A stretch of DNA of 64,000 nucleotides from CAVROP01 sp050012175 (GTDB taxonomy: Bacteria; Acidobacteriota; Terriglobia; UBA7540). How positions within the stretch are numbered: position 1 is the first letter of the stretch; each line of letters starts with the position of its first letter. The stretch spans positions 186,001-250,000 of the forward strand of contig JBEKHR010000001.1 of the NCBI GenBank assembly GCA_050012175.1, read 5' to 3'. Below, one piece after another: positions 8,545 through 15,990 of this stretch. The position numbers and the translations under genes were made by a program. Under the pieces are notes generated by a model, which ran no database searches, was not told the origin of the DNA, and was given only the letters and a program-made list of their open reading frames with translations.

Positions 8545-8818
8545 CCACAACCCGTCGATTTTTGGCCGTATTTTTTGCTTTGATTGGCGCTTTTCGCACT
8601 CAAAAACCAGTTCGTTTTGAGCCCCTGAAAAACGTAAGTCCTTTATTTTCAGCAGAATCTTAGGTTCGTTCCGTCTATTTAGTATCTTTTTTGCCTTTTC
8701 CGCCCATCTTTCGCAGCCGTGGGGCCGATTTAGAACCCCTTGCAAGCGGTGTGGTGGCGCGTCCAGCATACGTCAACTACAGTAGGCTACAGCATTTCCG
8801 GCCTCGTGTCAAGAGCAA
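8545..8818 (-). repeat. dispersed ~275-bp element, copy A, with promoter-like signal and 90-codon frame
   Basis: Aligns along its length with 38998-39278 on the other strand, at roughly three-quarters identity by eye. Reading the minus strand: TTGACA (8807-8812), 17-bp spacer, TAGCCT (8784-8789), both identical in copy B; then GTTGAC and ATG 8769, opening a 90-codon frame (8497-8769). Its product is basic (KKILNRRNEPKILLKIKDL, AQNELVFECEKRQSK). It could be a small mobile or decaying gene, or a transcribed non-coding RNA. The frame runs past the element into the adjacent heptamer tract, arguing against the whole frame being a conserved protein. Confidence 0.6.
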
Positions 8819-8884
8819 AAACGGCGCATTCACAAGAGCGGGAGTGTAGAGGTGGGCGCAATCCCGAACTCCTCTCAAACGCAG

Positions 8885-8990
8885 TAGGCAGTCGGCAGAA
8901 GGTAGAAGGCAGAAGGCAGATGCTCTCCATTCTGACTCCTGGCTTCTGACTCCTGACTCCTGAATCCCGAATCCTGAATCCTGTTCTTCC
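8885..8990. repeat. heptanucleotide repeat tract
   Basis: GTAGGCA/GTCGGCA/GAAGGTA/GAAGGCA units (8880-8920), then CTGACTC/CTGAATC units (8932-8982). Same classes as at 8245-8530, here flanking the other side of element A. Confidence 0.8.
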
Positions 8991-9108
8991 CTCAGCCTCA
9001 ACCGGGATCAGCATGTCGCAGACCCGTCGCGGCCTACGGTCCGCTGATCCTAATGGTGGGCAGGTCTACGCCCCGCGTGCGGGGAGTCAAGGAAACCGCT
9101 GCAAGGGC

Positions 9109-9642
9109 TCACTTTTCATAAATCTCGAGGTAGATCTTCCTTTGAGAACTGTTCGCACCCCCGCAGTGCGCCAGGAGGGTCAGCATTCTGTGAAAGACCG
9201 GGTATCTGATATTTGGCTTTACCTCTTCCCATATTGTTCTTCCCGTCGGGGGAACGAATGGGCTCGCGTGCATCATTCTCACGATCTCGCTATTAACGGC
9301 CCCAATGGTAACCCCCGCGCGCGCGAAGTATTCCCGAACCTGGCCCGCTACCACGGATTCGAAATGCGGCCTCCGAATAGCTTCTCGCCCACTGCGCGTC
9401 AACGACCCATCCGAGTCGATTAAACCCAGCATCAGGCAGAAGGAAACCGTCCTGCGCACCGCCTTGGCGGAGGTCCTCGTGACGAACCGATCGCTCTTGC
9501 GATCATACTGCTTTGTCATAAAGTTCGGGAGCCCGCGAGCCCAGACTTCTTTGGCTAGGTCCTGAACGGTTTCTACCTTTACTGATTTTGAAACGTCGAG
9601 GACCGATTGAATCTTCCTGTAAAGCGACCTTTCCCCAGGCAT
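9109..9642 (-). CDS. unrecognised protein with winged-helix-like segment, last gene of the pyrFE-SIR2 operon
   Basis: 177 residues from ATG 9642, 10 nt after the preceding stop, with AGGA 8 nt upstream. No family recognised. Residues ~57-95 (TSAKAVRRTVSFCLMLGLIDSDGSLTRSGREAIRR) look like the recognition helix and wing of a winged HTH: helix, short turn, polar beta hairpin ending T.sGreal. The C-terminal half (GVTIGAVNSEIVRMM, NIRYPVFHRMLTLLAHC) is helical with no catalytic motif visible. No signal peptide or membrane segment. Position suggests translation from the same message as the five genes upstream; a DNA-binding or adaptor role is only a guess. Confidence 0.7.
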   Translation of the reverse strand: MPGERSLYRKIQSVLDVSKSVKVETVQDLAKEVWARGLPNFMTKQYDRKSDRFVTRTSAKAVRRTVSFCLMLGLIDSDGSLTRSGREAIRRPHFESVVAGQVREYFARAGVTIGAVNSEIVRMMHASPFVPPTGRTIWEEVKPNIRYPVFHRMLTLLAHCGGANSSQRKIYLEIYEK

Positions 9643-9652
9643 GACAGTGGTC

Positions 9653-10849
9653 CTACTTAGGCCCGATAGATTTGAGTGCGTAAATCAGGTTATTTTTGAG
9701 CTCTGGAACGAGGCTGTCAGTATCACCATCAAAGACATTTTCAATGGTTGATGGAAAACGTGGAAAGCTCTGCTTAGTTACGCCCGCGTAAGCTTCGGCC
9801 CACAGTTGTGCAAATCGCTTCGATTCATATGATTCCGTGCCGATTATGCGTTCGCGGTGCCTTTGGTAGTAGGCGATTGCATAAATGTAACGCGACAGGG
9901 AAAGTACTCTCTCGGCCTTCTTTGCTAGGTCTCTTACCTCGTTCCCATCCCAAATCAGCTCGGGAGCGCTGTGAACATGGCAAAACGCGTCCTTTATTGC
10001 TGGGTTCTCGATTTCCGCTAACATCCGATCCCTTGCGTCGCTATAGTCCTTGCGGTTATCCATCGACTTGCGGCGAGCCTCTTCTGCGCGGAACAGGACC
10101 TTTGAAGACGGCTCGTAAATGTCACCCCCGCCCGCTAGGGCCTTCATCAACTCGGCGCGGAATGGCTCAATATCGCGAAACTCCTTTTCAATGTCAGCCA
10201 CCGTCTTGGTTGCGTTCTCGTGCGTTCCCAGAGCGCGAATCTGAGGGGCGCTCAGATGCTTTAGGGCACTTCCCAGTTCAGACAGGATACTAACTTCATG
10301 CTCTGTGAATCCACTTTGCAAGAACGCCTTTGGGCTACCCACGATCTCCGAGCGTACAGTGGTTCTATGGTCCGTGGGACAATCCGGCTTGTCTTTTGGG
10401 GGCGTGATCGTGAAATAGTGGAGGGTATTCTCCATCTGCAGCTCATGTAAGATTTCCAATAGATATATCGGAGGCCCCGTGCCGTCGAAGCGACCCGTGC
10501 CACGACCATGCACGCCGGTGATTTCTTGCACCGGGGAGGGGAAAGTCACTATACTCGGCTCGGCGTCTGTCGCGTTTGATACGACCTGATGTGCAGTCTC
10601 CTCGGTCTGGCGAAACATCTCGCTCCACAGCTTATGGAAGACCATGCCCAGCTTGTCGAAGGCGATTGCCCGCAATTGCAGGATCCCGTCCTTGTCGGTG
10701 TGGTCAAATGAGGGTTCGCGCTTCGTGTAAGAACACCATGCGTTTAGGAGATATGAGACCGCACGGAAAAAGCGTTCAAACTGAACGCCTTCACGCCCAA
10801 CACGTAAGTCGCAGAATAGTAAGGGACCGCGAAAGGGTTCAAAAGCCAT
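9653..10849 (-). CDS. unrecognised 398-residue protein in the pyrFE-SIR2 operon
   Basis: Start taken as ATG 10849 (MAFEPFRGPLLFCDLR), which overlaps the end of the PRTase gene by 11 nt, the usual spacing of coupled genes; longer in-frame starts up to 10963 lie inside that gene. Largely alpha-helical and acidic/basic mixed, soluble. Features seen: RVGREGVQFERFFRAVSYLLNAW near the N-terminus, a charged middle (TKTVADIEKEFRDIEPFRAELM), and a C-terminal helical region with Tyr/Arg-rich YIYAIAYYQRHRERIIG. I find no nucleotide-binding loop, zinc site or nuclease motif. It may act as partner, sensor or scaffold of the PRTase and SIR2 proteins. Confidence 0.75.
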   Translation of the reverse strand: MAFEPFRGPLLFCDLRVGREGVQFERFFRAVSYLLNAWCSYTKREPSFDHTDKDGILQLRAIAFDKLGMVFHKLWSEMFRQTEETAHQVVSNATDAEPSIVTFPSPVQEITGVHGRGTGRFDGTGPPIYLLEILHELQMENTLHYFTITPPKDKPDCPTDHRTTVRSEIVGSPKAFLQSGFTEHEVSILSELGSALKHLSAPQIRALGTHENATKTVADIEKEFRDIEPFRAELMKALAGGGDIYEPSSKVLFRAEEARRKSMDNRKDYSDARDRMLAEIENPAIKDAFCHVHSAPELIWDGNEVRDLAKKAERVLSLSRYIYAIAYYQRHRERIIGTESYESKRFAQLWAEAYAGVTKQSFPRFPSTIENVFDGDTDSLVPELKNNLIYALKSIGPK

Positions 10850-12410
10850 ATGGTACGCCCCATTGCGTAGTGTAATGCCGGACGTACTTGCTGACGACCT
10901 CCCCGTCAGGCTCGAAAGTTCGGGACACGCGCAAAGCCCCTTCCCCCTCGTGCAACTTTTCAACGTGAGTGACCAGGAGACCTTCGTCGATCAAAATGTC
11001 AAACAGAGTGCTTGTTCGCTCCTCTTCCCATCCCAACTGAGGGCTTTTGCCAATGTCGAAAATCTCCTGGGCAGTTAGTCCAAAGGGATGAGGGTAAGGA
11101 ACCTCATTGAATAGCCCTTGTTCCATAACTCGCCGATCCAAGACTAGGCGCATGATCTGAACGAGCTTTAGCGCGTTTGCGCGCAGCTCAGTGTCTTCGT
11201 AAAGGGGCAGCTTCTTCGGGTCCTGCTTGTAAGACCGCAACAGTTTGCCCTCGGACCTTGCTTCCATCGCGACCCCCGCTATTATCTGGGTGAGCCTAGT
11301 CAGGTCGAGGGTCGGGTACATTGCCCGAAGGTGTTCGAGGGTGTATCCTCCTTTTCCGCGGTCTCCGTATGGATCCTTGGGGAGATTGAGGGTGTAGGCG
11401 TCGTCCTCAAGGACGCCCAAGTCCTTTAAGGCCCAGCGAAGAACTTCGATGGCTGCAAGCAGTCCGGTGCCATAGAAGCGGGCGGTGTCGTCTGTATGAC
11501 CGCCGTAGCCTAATAACTCCCTGACCCCCAGGTCTGTCGGCCAGCCTTCGACGCCTGCAGGAATTGAGGGAAAACATATCGGCATAATGGAGTACTCGTC
11601 AACCCCGGGCCTGACCTGGAGAACTCGGCACTTCTTGACTATGCTTTTGCACTTCATCCCTGCGGGAAAAGGAGTCTCCGGCAGCTGATGAATCCCATCG
11701 TCCTCGTAAAACACCGTTATGTTTGTGAGCTGATCGTGCGACCGGAACACCACCACTTTTGCTCTTCGGCTAAGGGCCGTGACGAACTGGTTGAAGTTCC
11801 CGTGCAATCTGACCCTGACTTCCAGGTGCTCCGTATCCAGCATCAATGACCCCGCGTGCTGGAGCATTCGGATTATCTGCGTTCGAACTCGCTCATAATC
11901 CACTGAAGTCAGGTACCTGTAGAAACACGCAAACTGGATTCTCGTATTGCTATCGTAAGGGACTCCTTCAGAGTTCTCGGCGTGGGCGGCGAAAACCGCC
12001 AATCGCAGATTGGGAGAGCCCGGTTTCCAAAGTGCTCTCTTTTCAAGCTCCTCGAGTAGTTCCACAATGTGCGTCCCGGTTCTGGTCATGTCGTCGAAAA
12101 CGAGCAGTTTCCTTCCAACAAAAAACTCGTCCGGCATCTGGCCAACGGCACTTGACGATATGACCTTCTCCCAAGGCCAGCCGAGTCGTTCCTCGTTCCA
12201 TGCATTCAAGGCTCGAAAGACCGCCGTGCCTTTCCGCTCAATCACGATTACGAGGCCGGGTTCGAAGTCGTGGAGCTGACCGCTCAAAAAAGTGTGAAGT
12301 TGACGTGTAATGGACACCGGAGCGGGCGAGGGGTAGTATGCGATAGATCCCGGTGAGTCGGGTCCAATCAACGGCTTGCCCCAAACCGGGTTTTCAGCTA
12401 GGGTCTGCAT
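10839..12410 (-). CDS. phosphoribosyltransferase-fold protein with C-terminal winged-helix-like domain (PRTase-CE-like)
   Basis: 523 residues from ATG 12410, preceded by GGGAGGTG; the frame is open to 12461 but that part lies in the SIR2 gene. The N-terminal ~170 residues have the type I PRTase layout: LVIVIERKGTAVFRAL (57-68, after PPi-loop-like strand), then the PRPP loop KLLVFDDMTRTGTHIVELL (101-119), whose DD plus T-R-T-G-T matches the family's DD...TGxT. The middle (residues ~200-300) is beta-rich. The C-terminus (~440-515: WEEERTSTLFDILIDEGLLVT, then a hairpin) resembles a winged helix. PRTases coupled to winged helices occur in prokaryotic conflict systems, which I recall under the name PRTase-CE. 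The base substrate is unknown. It overlaps SIR2 by 17 nt. Confidence 0.8.
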   Translation of the reverse strand: MQTLAENPVWGKPLIGPDSPGSIAYYPSPAPVSITRQLHTFLSGQLHDFEPGLVIVIERKGTAVFRALNAWNEERLGWPWEKVISSSAVGQMPDEFFVGRKLLVFDDMTRTGTHIVELLEELEKRALWKPGSPNLRLAVFAAHAENSEGVPYDSNTRIQFACFYRYLTSVDYERVRTQIIRMLQHAGSLMLDTEHLEVRVRLHGNFNQFVTALSRRAKVVVFRSHDQLTNITVFYEDDGIHQLPETPFPAGMKCKSIVKKCRVLQVRPGVDEYSIMPICFPSIPAGVEGWPTDLGVRELLGYGGHTDDTARFYGTGLLAAIEVLRWALKDLGVLEDDAYTLNLPKDPYGDRGKGGYTLEHLRAMYPTLDLTRLTQIIAGVAMEARSEGKLLRSYKQDPKKLPLYEDTELRANALKLVQIMRLVLDRRVMEQGLFNEVPYPHPFGLTAQEIFDIGKSPQLGWEEERTSTLFDILIDEGLLVTHVEKLHEGEGALRVSRTFEPDGEVVSKYVRHYTTQWGVPYGF

Positions 12411-13467
12411 GTCCACCTCCCGATCGCGTGCGTATCTCATACAGGAACTGCAAGGCGTCATCCTGCGAAACGCGCAGAATCGCAGCCGTGCGCTGTAAAT
12501 ACTCGTCCAGCGCAGCCTCGTCCGCCAAATCGTACTTTTCCATTACTTTCTTGCGTATCTCTCTATCTGTGTGCGTTTCTATAGTGCTCTTCAGCCGATC
12601 AAAGAAGGCTCCTGCGTCGAGTGGGAACCAGACGACCTTGCGTGCCTCCCATATGGCCGATCCAAACCGCCACGAGAACTCATCACGGGCTCTGGAAACA
12701 AGGCAAGTCCTCTTGACGGACCTGTGTCGATCTTCAAAGTCCTGACGGTATTCCATATAAATGCGTCGGAAATCCGGATCATTCATTGAATATCCCACGA
12801 ACACAAAGGCATCATGGGTGTGTAGGGCGGTTGCAAATTCCGTCTTGACGATGCTGTGATTTCTTTCGAACAAATCTGTTTCTGTGATCTGGCAATTCTT
12901 TTCCAGAGTCCCGTGCAGATGAATCACGGGGATCTTACCTGTTTCCTGTGCCTTGCGAATCATGTCCGCATTGTCCTCTGTGACCGTCTCACTTCGTGCT
13001 CTACCGATGGTGTCTTCAAGAAGAAAGTCAAAGTTCGTAGTGAAAATGCTATGGAGCTTCGGCTCCCCTCCTTCATACAAAATAGACGCGAAATCACGAT
13101 GCGCTTGAGCAGGTCGAAACTTTGTATCAAGCAAGAGACCCGCAAGGATTTCAGTCAGTTCCTTCCGTCCAGTCAGAAGGCTGTTCTGGACTGCCTCCAC
13201 GAGAGCCTCGAACGGAAAACTCGAAGCCAACTCGCTCAGGCGAGACTTCGCGGGAGGATTTGTACCTGACCTGGGGAAGAACTGTTCCAGGAGTTTTTCG
13301 GCGAGTGTGGAACCTGCCGGAATCCCGCTCTCGCACGACATGCCCGCGCCGAACAGAAACTGTGCGCTCCTGTTTCGCAGGGACCTCGCAATCCCTTCGA
13401 GGGCGCGATCAAGCTTGTCGGCTTCTGTTGTGTTGCCGACGAACGGCGGGTAGGGAGATTTCGCCAT
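12394..13467 (-). CDS. SIR2-family protein, predicted NAD+ hydrolase
   Basis: 357 residues from ATG 13467 with GAGGA 6 nt upstream (an in-frame start at 13503 lies in pyrE). SIR2 Rossmann marks: FLFGAGMSCESGIPAG (38-52; NAD-binding GAGxS..SGIP), FTTNFD at 142-147 (Asn145 is the ribose-contacting residue), VIHLHGTL at 181-188 (catalytic-type His), FVGYSMNDPDFRRI at 223-236 (NAD-binding GxSxxDxxF). It lacks the zinc-binding cysteines of deacetylase sirtuins, as do bacterial SIR2 proteins that act as NADase effectors in Thoeris, DSR and related phage-defence systems. The C-terminal ~100 residues are helical with no second known domain. It starts 13 nt after pyrE. Confidence 0.88.
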   Translation of the reverse strand: MAKSPYPPFVGNTTEADKLDRALEGIARSLRNRSAQFLFGAGMSCESGIPAGSTLAEKLLEQFFPRSGTNPPAKSRLSELASSFPFEALVEAVQNSLLTGRKELTEILAGLLLDTKFRPAQAHRDFASILYEGGEPKLHSIFTTNFDFLLEDTIGRARSETVTEDNADMIRKAQETGKIPVIHLHGTLEKNCQITETDLFERNHSIVKTEFATALHTHDAFVFVGYSMNDPDFRRIYMEYRQDFEDRHRSVKRTCLVSRARDEFSWRFGSAIWEARKVVWFPLDAGAFFDRLKSTIETHTDREIRKKVMEKYDLADEAALDEYLQRTAAILRVSQDDALQFLYEIRTRSGGGHADPS

Positions 13468-13480
13468 CTTGATCCTCAAT

Positions 13481-14158
13481 TCAGCAGTTAAACAACAGTC
13501 CACGCTGCTCGTGCCAGCCCTGGGGATTCCCTAGGTATTGCTTGACCGACTCCAGGTCGGGGGCTGCCAAGTAGTGCGCATCCTGGCACACTGACAAGGC
13601 AGTTGTCATGTCCGTGACCGAGTGTAGCCTTATGCCCTTCGTTGCCAGGGCCTCCCCCCCACCCTGCAGTCTGTCAAAGACAACAAGTGCGTCTTCAACC
13701 ACTGCACCGGCTTCGCGAATCGCTTGAATGAAACTTAGCTTGCTGCCTGCGTCCGTTATTAAGTCTTCTACGAGTAGAACCCTTGCTTGAGCGTCGAGAA
13801 CCCCTTCAATGCGTGAGGCAAGCCCGTGGCCTTTAACCTCTTTCCGGACGTAAATCATCGGCGAGCCGAAGGCGCGGGCAACGAATGCGGCAAATGGAAT
13901 TCCAGCCGTCTCCCCTCCGGCGACGACGTCGAACTTTACTTGGCGGTGCTCAACGATGAGTCGGGTAGCTGCCGCAAATAGGTCGACAAACGCCGGGGAG
14001 GAAATGAGTAGACGGCAGTTGATGTAAATCGGACTGTAGTTCCCTGAGACTAACCGGAATGGTTCGGCTAAGTTTACCTTGATCGCCCCAAGCTGCCATA
14101 ATTGAAGGGCCACAAGGCGGCGCACCGTCGAATTAATCTCATCCGCAAGGTCAGGCAT
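13481..14158 (-). CDS. pyrE: orotate phosphoribosyltransferase-like protein
   Basis: 225 residues, normal for PyrE. Converts orotate plus PRPP to OMP in UMP synthesis. Motifs: LxSGNYSPIYINCR (37-49), PMIYVRKEVKGHG (100-112; Lys/His of the flexible loop), and the PRPP loop VLLVEDLITDAGS (127-139), in which the usual TGGS is DAGS. The start codon overlaps the pyrF stop as TAATG, so the two are translationally coupled. Next comes the SIR2 gene. Whether this is the only PyrE of the cell or a dedicated copy for this operon cannot be judged here. The TDAGS variant is seen in some PyrE homologues, so activity is plausible but not certain. Confidence 0.88.
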   Translation of the reverse strand: MPDLADEINSTVRRLVALQLWQLGAIKVNLAEPFRLVSGNYSPIYINCRLLISSPAFVDLFAAATRLIVEHRQVKFDVVAGGETAGIPFAAFVARAFGSPMIYVRKEVKGHGLASRIEGVLDAQARVLLVEDLITDAGSKLSFIQAIREAGAVVEDALVVFDRLQGGGEALATKGIRLHSVTDMTTALSVCQDAHYLAAPDLESVKQYLGNPQGWHEQRGLLFNC

Positions 14159-14883
14159 TACGTTCGGACTTCCTTCACAAGGTTTTGCAGCGCGACCTTC
14201 GGATCGGCTGCTGCATATATCGCGGAGCCGACGATCGCGAAGCGGCGGTGCGGCGTCGCTGCCTCGAATGCAGACATAATGGAGCCACCCTGAGTCCCGA
14301 TTCCGGGCATCATGATCGTCACGCCCTCAATACCGGCAAAGGCCGATTCCGAGAAACGCCTCACCACATCCGGCTTCGTGCCTGGAAGGACAAAATGGGT
14401 GACACCAAGACTCAGTGCGCTCTCACAAATCAACCCCGGGGCGTCATCGCGCAGATAGCCACCCTCGGATTGGAGGTATGCAGGGTGCGTCATGACGAGC
14501 CCGACAACGGGCACCAGTCCATGCTCGAATGCGCCCTTGACAAAAGCTTCGAGCACCTTGGGTCCCGAGTGAGGGAAAATGATTACGGCCTGCGCGCCAG
14601 CCTCACGGCAAACCAGGGAAAAGGACTCCCCCATTTGAGGGATATCGGTGCCAGCTTTCTGGTGGTCGTAGACAACAGGAAGTTCGGCCACCTCTTTGAT
14701 GGCGCCGACAACAGCCGGAAGGCCATGCCGGAGCGCAAGCGAAAACCCTACTTTGATTCCCCCGACCTCTCTTACTGACGAACCAAGTGCGGCCAACCTC
14801 CGGAGGTCGGACAGCGTAGTAACATCAGCAGCAATAATGATCCCACACTCCCGCCCGCAAAACAAGTCTGACCCGACAGCCAC
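14158..14883 (-). CDS. pyrF: orotidine-5'-phosphate decarboxylase-like protein
   Basis: 241 residues from GTG 14883 with GAGGTG upstream. Decarboxylates OMP to UMP. The catalytic array is intact: IIIAADV (Asp20), GIKVGFSLAL (Lys44), and VVYDHQKAGTDIP (Asp73-x-x-Lys76-x-x-x-Asp80), the Asp-Lys-Asp-Asp tetrad. The phosphate-binding turn is MMPGIGTQGGS near 192. The DxxKxxxDIP spelling and shortness resemble the archaeal-type class more than the E. coli class. First gene of the operon; a sigma-70-like promoter lies ~100 nt upstream. Confidence 0.88.
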   Translation of the reverse strand: MAVGSDLFCGRECGIIIAADVTTLSDLRRLAALGSSVREVGGIKVGFSLALRHGLPAVVGAIKEVAELPVVYDHQKAGTDIPQMGESFSLVCREAGAQAVIIFPHSGPKVLEAFVKGAFEHGLVPVVGLVMTHPAYLQSEGGYLRDDAPGLICESALSLGVTHFVLPGTKPDVVRRFSESAFAGIEGVTIMMPGIGTQGGSIMSAFEAATPHRRFAIVGSAIYAAADPKVALQNLVKEVRT

Positions 14884-14892
14884 TGAGACACC

Positions 14893-14937
14893 TCAACCGA
14901 GGAGAGCGATGACGTCCTGCGCCTCCACGCTGGCCAT
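14893..14937 (-). CDS. possible 14-residue leader peptide upstream of pyrF
   Basis: ATG 14937 has GAGGAG 7 nt upstream and reads MASVEAQDVIALLG, then TGA, which lies 10 nt before the pyrF GTG and overlaps its ribosome site. It may couple translation to pyrF, act as an attenuation leader, or be the residue of a deleted gene start. No hairpin with a U-tract was seen, so attenuation is not supported. Confidence 0.3.
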   Translation of the reverse strand: MASVEAQDVIALLG

Positions 14938-14982
14938 GGCAAAGCTCCTCGCACGTTTTCTGATCTTGTCTGAATCCCCGCA

Positions 14983-15012
14983 AGGATACTTTGTAATGCC
15001 GAACGGTGTCAA
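14983..15012 (-). promoter_or_regulatory. sigma-70-like promoter for the pyrFE-SIR2-PRTase operon
   Basis: Minus strand TTGACA (15007-15012), 18-bp spacer, TATCCT (14983-14988). It is about 100 nt upstream of pyrF and just before the leader frame. Good match to consensus; no operator seen around it. Confidence 0.5.
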
Positions 15013-15099
15013 TAGTCCGGATCGAGTCTAAACGTTACTAGTGAGGCACCGTCAAGTCATTTAGAAATGTAACCCGTCAAGCTGCCCACAATGTAGGCG

Positions 15100-15198
15100 A
15101 AGGGAACAGGGAACAGGGAATAGGGAACAGGGAATAGGGAACAGGGAACGGGGAACAGGGAATAGGGAACAGGGAACGGGGAACAGGGAACAGGGAAC
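15100..15198. repeat. heptanucleotide repeat tract, GGGAAYR x14
   Basis: Fourteen consecutive 7-nt units (GGGAACA, GGGAATA, GGGAACG) without a break. This is the longest uninterrupted array of the window; its reverse complement CTGTTCC also fits CTGNNNC. Confidence 0.95.
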
Positions 15199-15219
15199 GG
15201 TGTATGAAAACCCCAAGGC

Positions 15220-15990
15220 TTACCTGGCCATCCAACCGCCATCGACCGTGAGGATGGAACCGTGGACGTAATTCGAGGCAGAGGAGGCAAGGAATACAAC
15301 GGCTCCCTTGAGGTCCTCGGGTTCGCCCCAGCGCCCGGCGGGGATTCGAGCCAAGATGGCCGAGGCGCGCTGCGGGTCGTTTCGCAGCGCCTCCGTGTTA
15401 TCGGTGCTGATATAACCGGGCGCGATGGCGTTGACGTTGACGCCTTTCCCCGCCCATTCGTTCGCCAGGGCCTTGGCAAGTTGACCCACACCGCCCTTGC
15501 TGGCCGCATAGCCCGGAATCAGGATGCCGCCCTGAAACGCCAAAAGGGAAGCCGTGAAGATGATCTTACCCTGGCCTCTCTCGACCATCCGTTTTCCGAT
15601 CTCCCGGCTCAGAATAAACTGCGCGCTGAGGTTGACTTCAAGCAATCTATCCCAGTATTCGTCGGGGTATTCAACGGCAGGTTTGCGCAAAACGGTCCCG
15701 GCATTGTTCACCAGGATATCGATGGTTGGAAAATCGGCCTGCACCTGTTTGATGAACGCATAAAGAGCCTTGCGGTTGCTGAAGTCGCAGGCATAAGCAC
15801 GGAAGTCTCTGCCCAGCGCCCGAACCTCTCGTTCCACCTGGCTGCCGGTTTTCTCCAGCGAGGCGCTGACCCCGATAATATCTGCTCCGGCCTCTGCCAG
15901 AGCCAAAGCCATGGCCCTCCCGATTCCGCGCCTGCAACCCGTCACCAAGGCGATTTTGCCCTCGAGTTTGAACTGGTCAAGAATGTGCAT
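15220..15990 (-). CDS. kduD: 2-dehydro-3-deoxy-D-gluconate 5-dehydrogenase (KduD-type SDR)
   Basis: 256 residues. NAD(H)-dependent short-chain dehydrogenase that interconverts 2,5-diketo-3-deoxygluconate and KDG in pectin/alginate breakdown. Motifs: TGCRRGIGRA (17-26; TGxxxGIG), NNAG at ~94-97, catalytic Ser in TASLLAFQGG, YAASKGG (Tyr and Lys). The C-terminal block NVNAIAPGYISTDNTEALRNDP, followed by ILARIPAGRWGEPEDLKGAVVFLASSAS and VDGGWMAR, is close to KduD as I know it. AGGAGG lies 11 nt before ATG 15990. It is a lone gene; other uronate enzymes would be elsewhere. Confidence 0.9.
   Translation of the reverse strand: MHILDQFKLEGKIALVTGCRRGIGRAMALALAEAGADIIGVSASLEKTGSQVEREVRALGRDFRAYACDFSNRKALYAFIKQVQADFPTIDILVNNAGTVLRKPAVEYPDEYWDRLLEVNLSAQFILSREIGKRMVERGQGKIIFTASLLAFQGGILIPGYAASKGGVGQLAKALANEWAGKGVNVNAIAPGYISTDNTEALRNDPQRASAILARIPAGRWGEPEDLKGAVVFLASSASNYVHGSILTVDGGWMAR

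Larger units (their letters stand above)
8170..9108. other. 939-bp repeat-rich intergenic region
   Basis: Almost entirely repetitive: a hairpin element (8201-8244), heptamer tracts (8245-8345, 8358-8530), a copy of a ~275-bp dispersed element (8545-8818, minus), and another heptamer tract (8885-8990). 9000-9108 has nothing recognisable. The region separates the metalloprotease from the convergent end of the PyrFE/SIR2 operon. Confidence 0.75.
14884..15219. other. intergenic region upstream of pyrF, with promoter, leader frame and heptamer tract
   Basis: Holds a 14-codon leader frame (14893-14937), a promoter candidate (14983-15012) and a GGGAAYR heptamer tract (15100-15198), each listed. The rest shows nothing. 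Confidence 0.6.

Noticed and set aside
12394..13467. SIR2 gene as a protein deacetylase (CobB-type)
   Set aside because: The four zinc-binding cysteines between the Rossmann halves are missing and the sequence fits the SIR2_2/NADase-type group better.
15100..15198. GGGAAYR array as a replication-origin iteron set
   Set aside because: Units are 7 nt and no dnaA, rep or AT-rich unwinding region is near; the same style of tract occurs in many other gaps.
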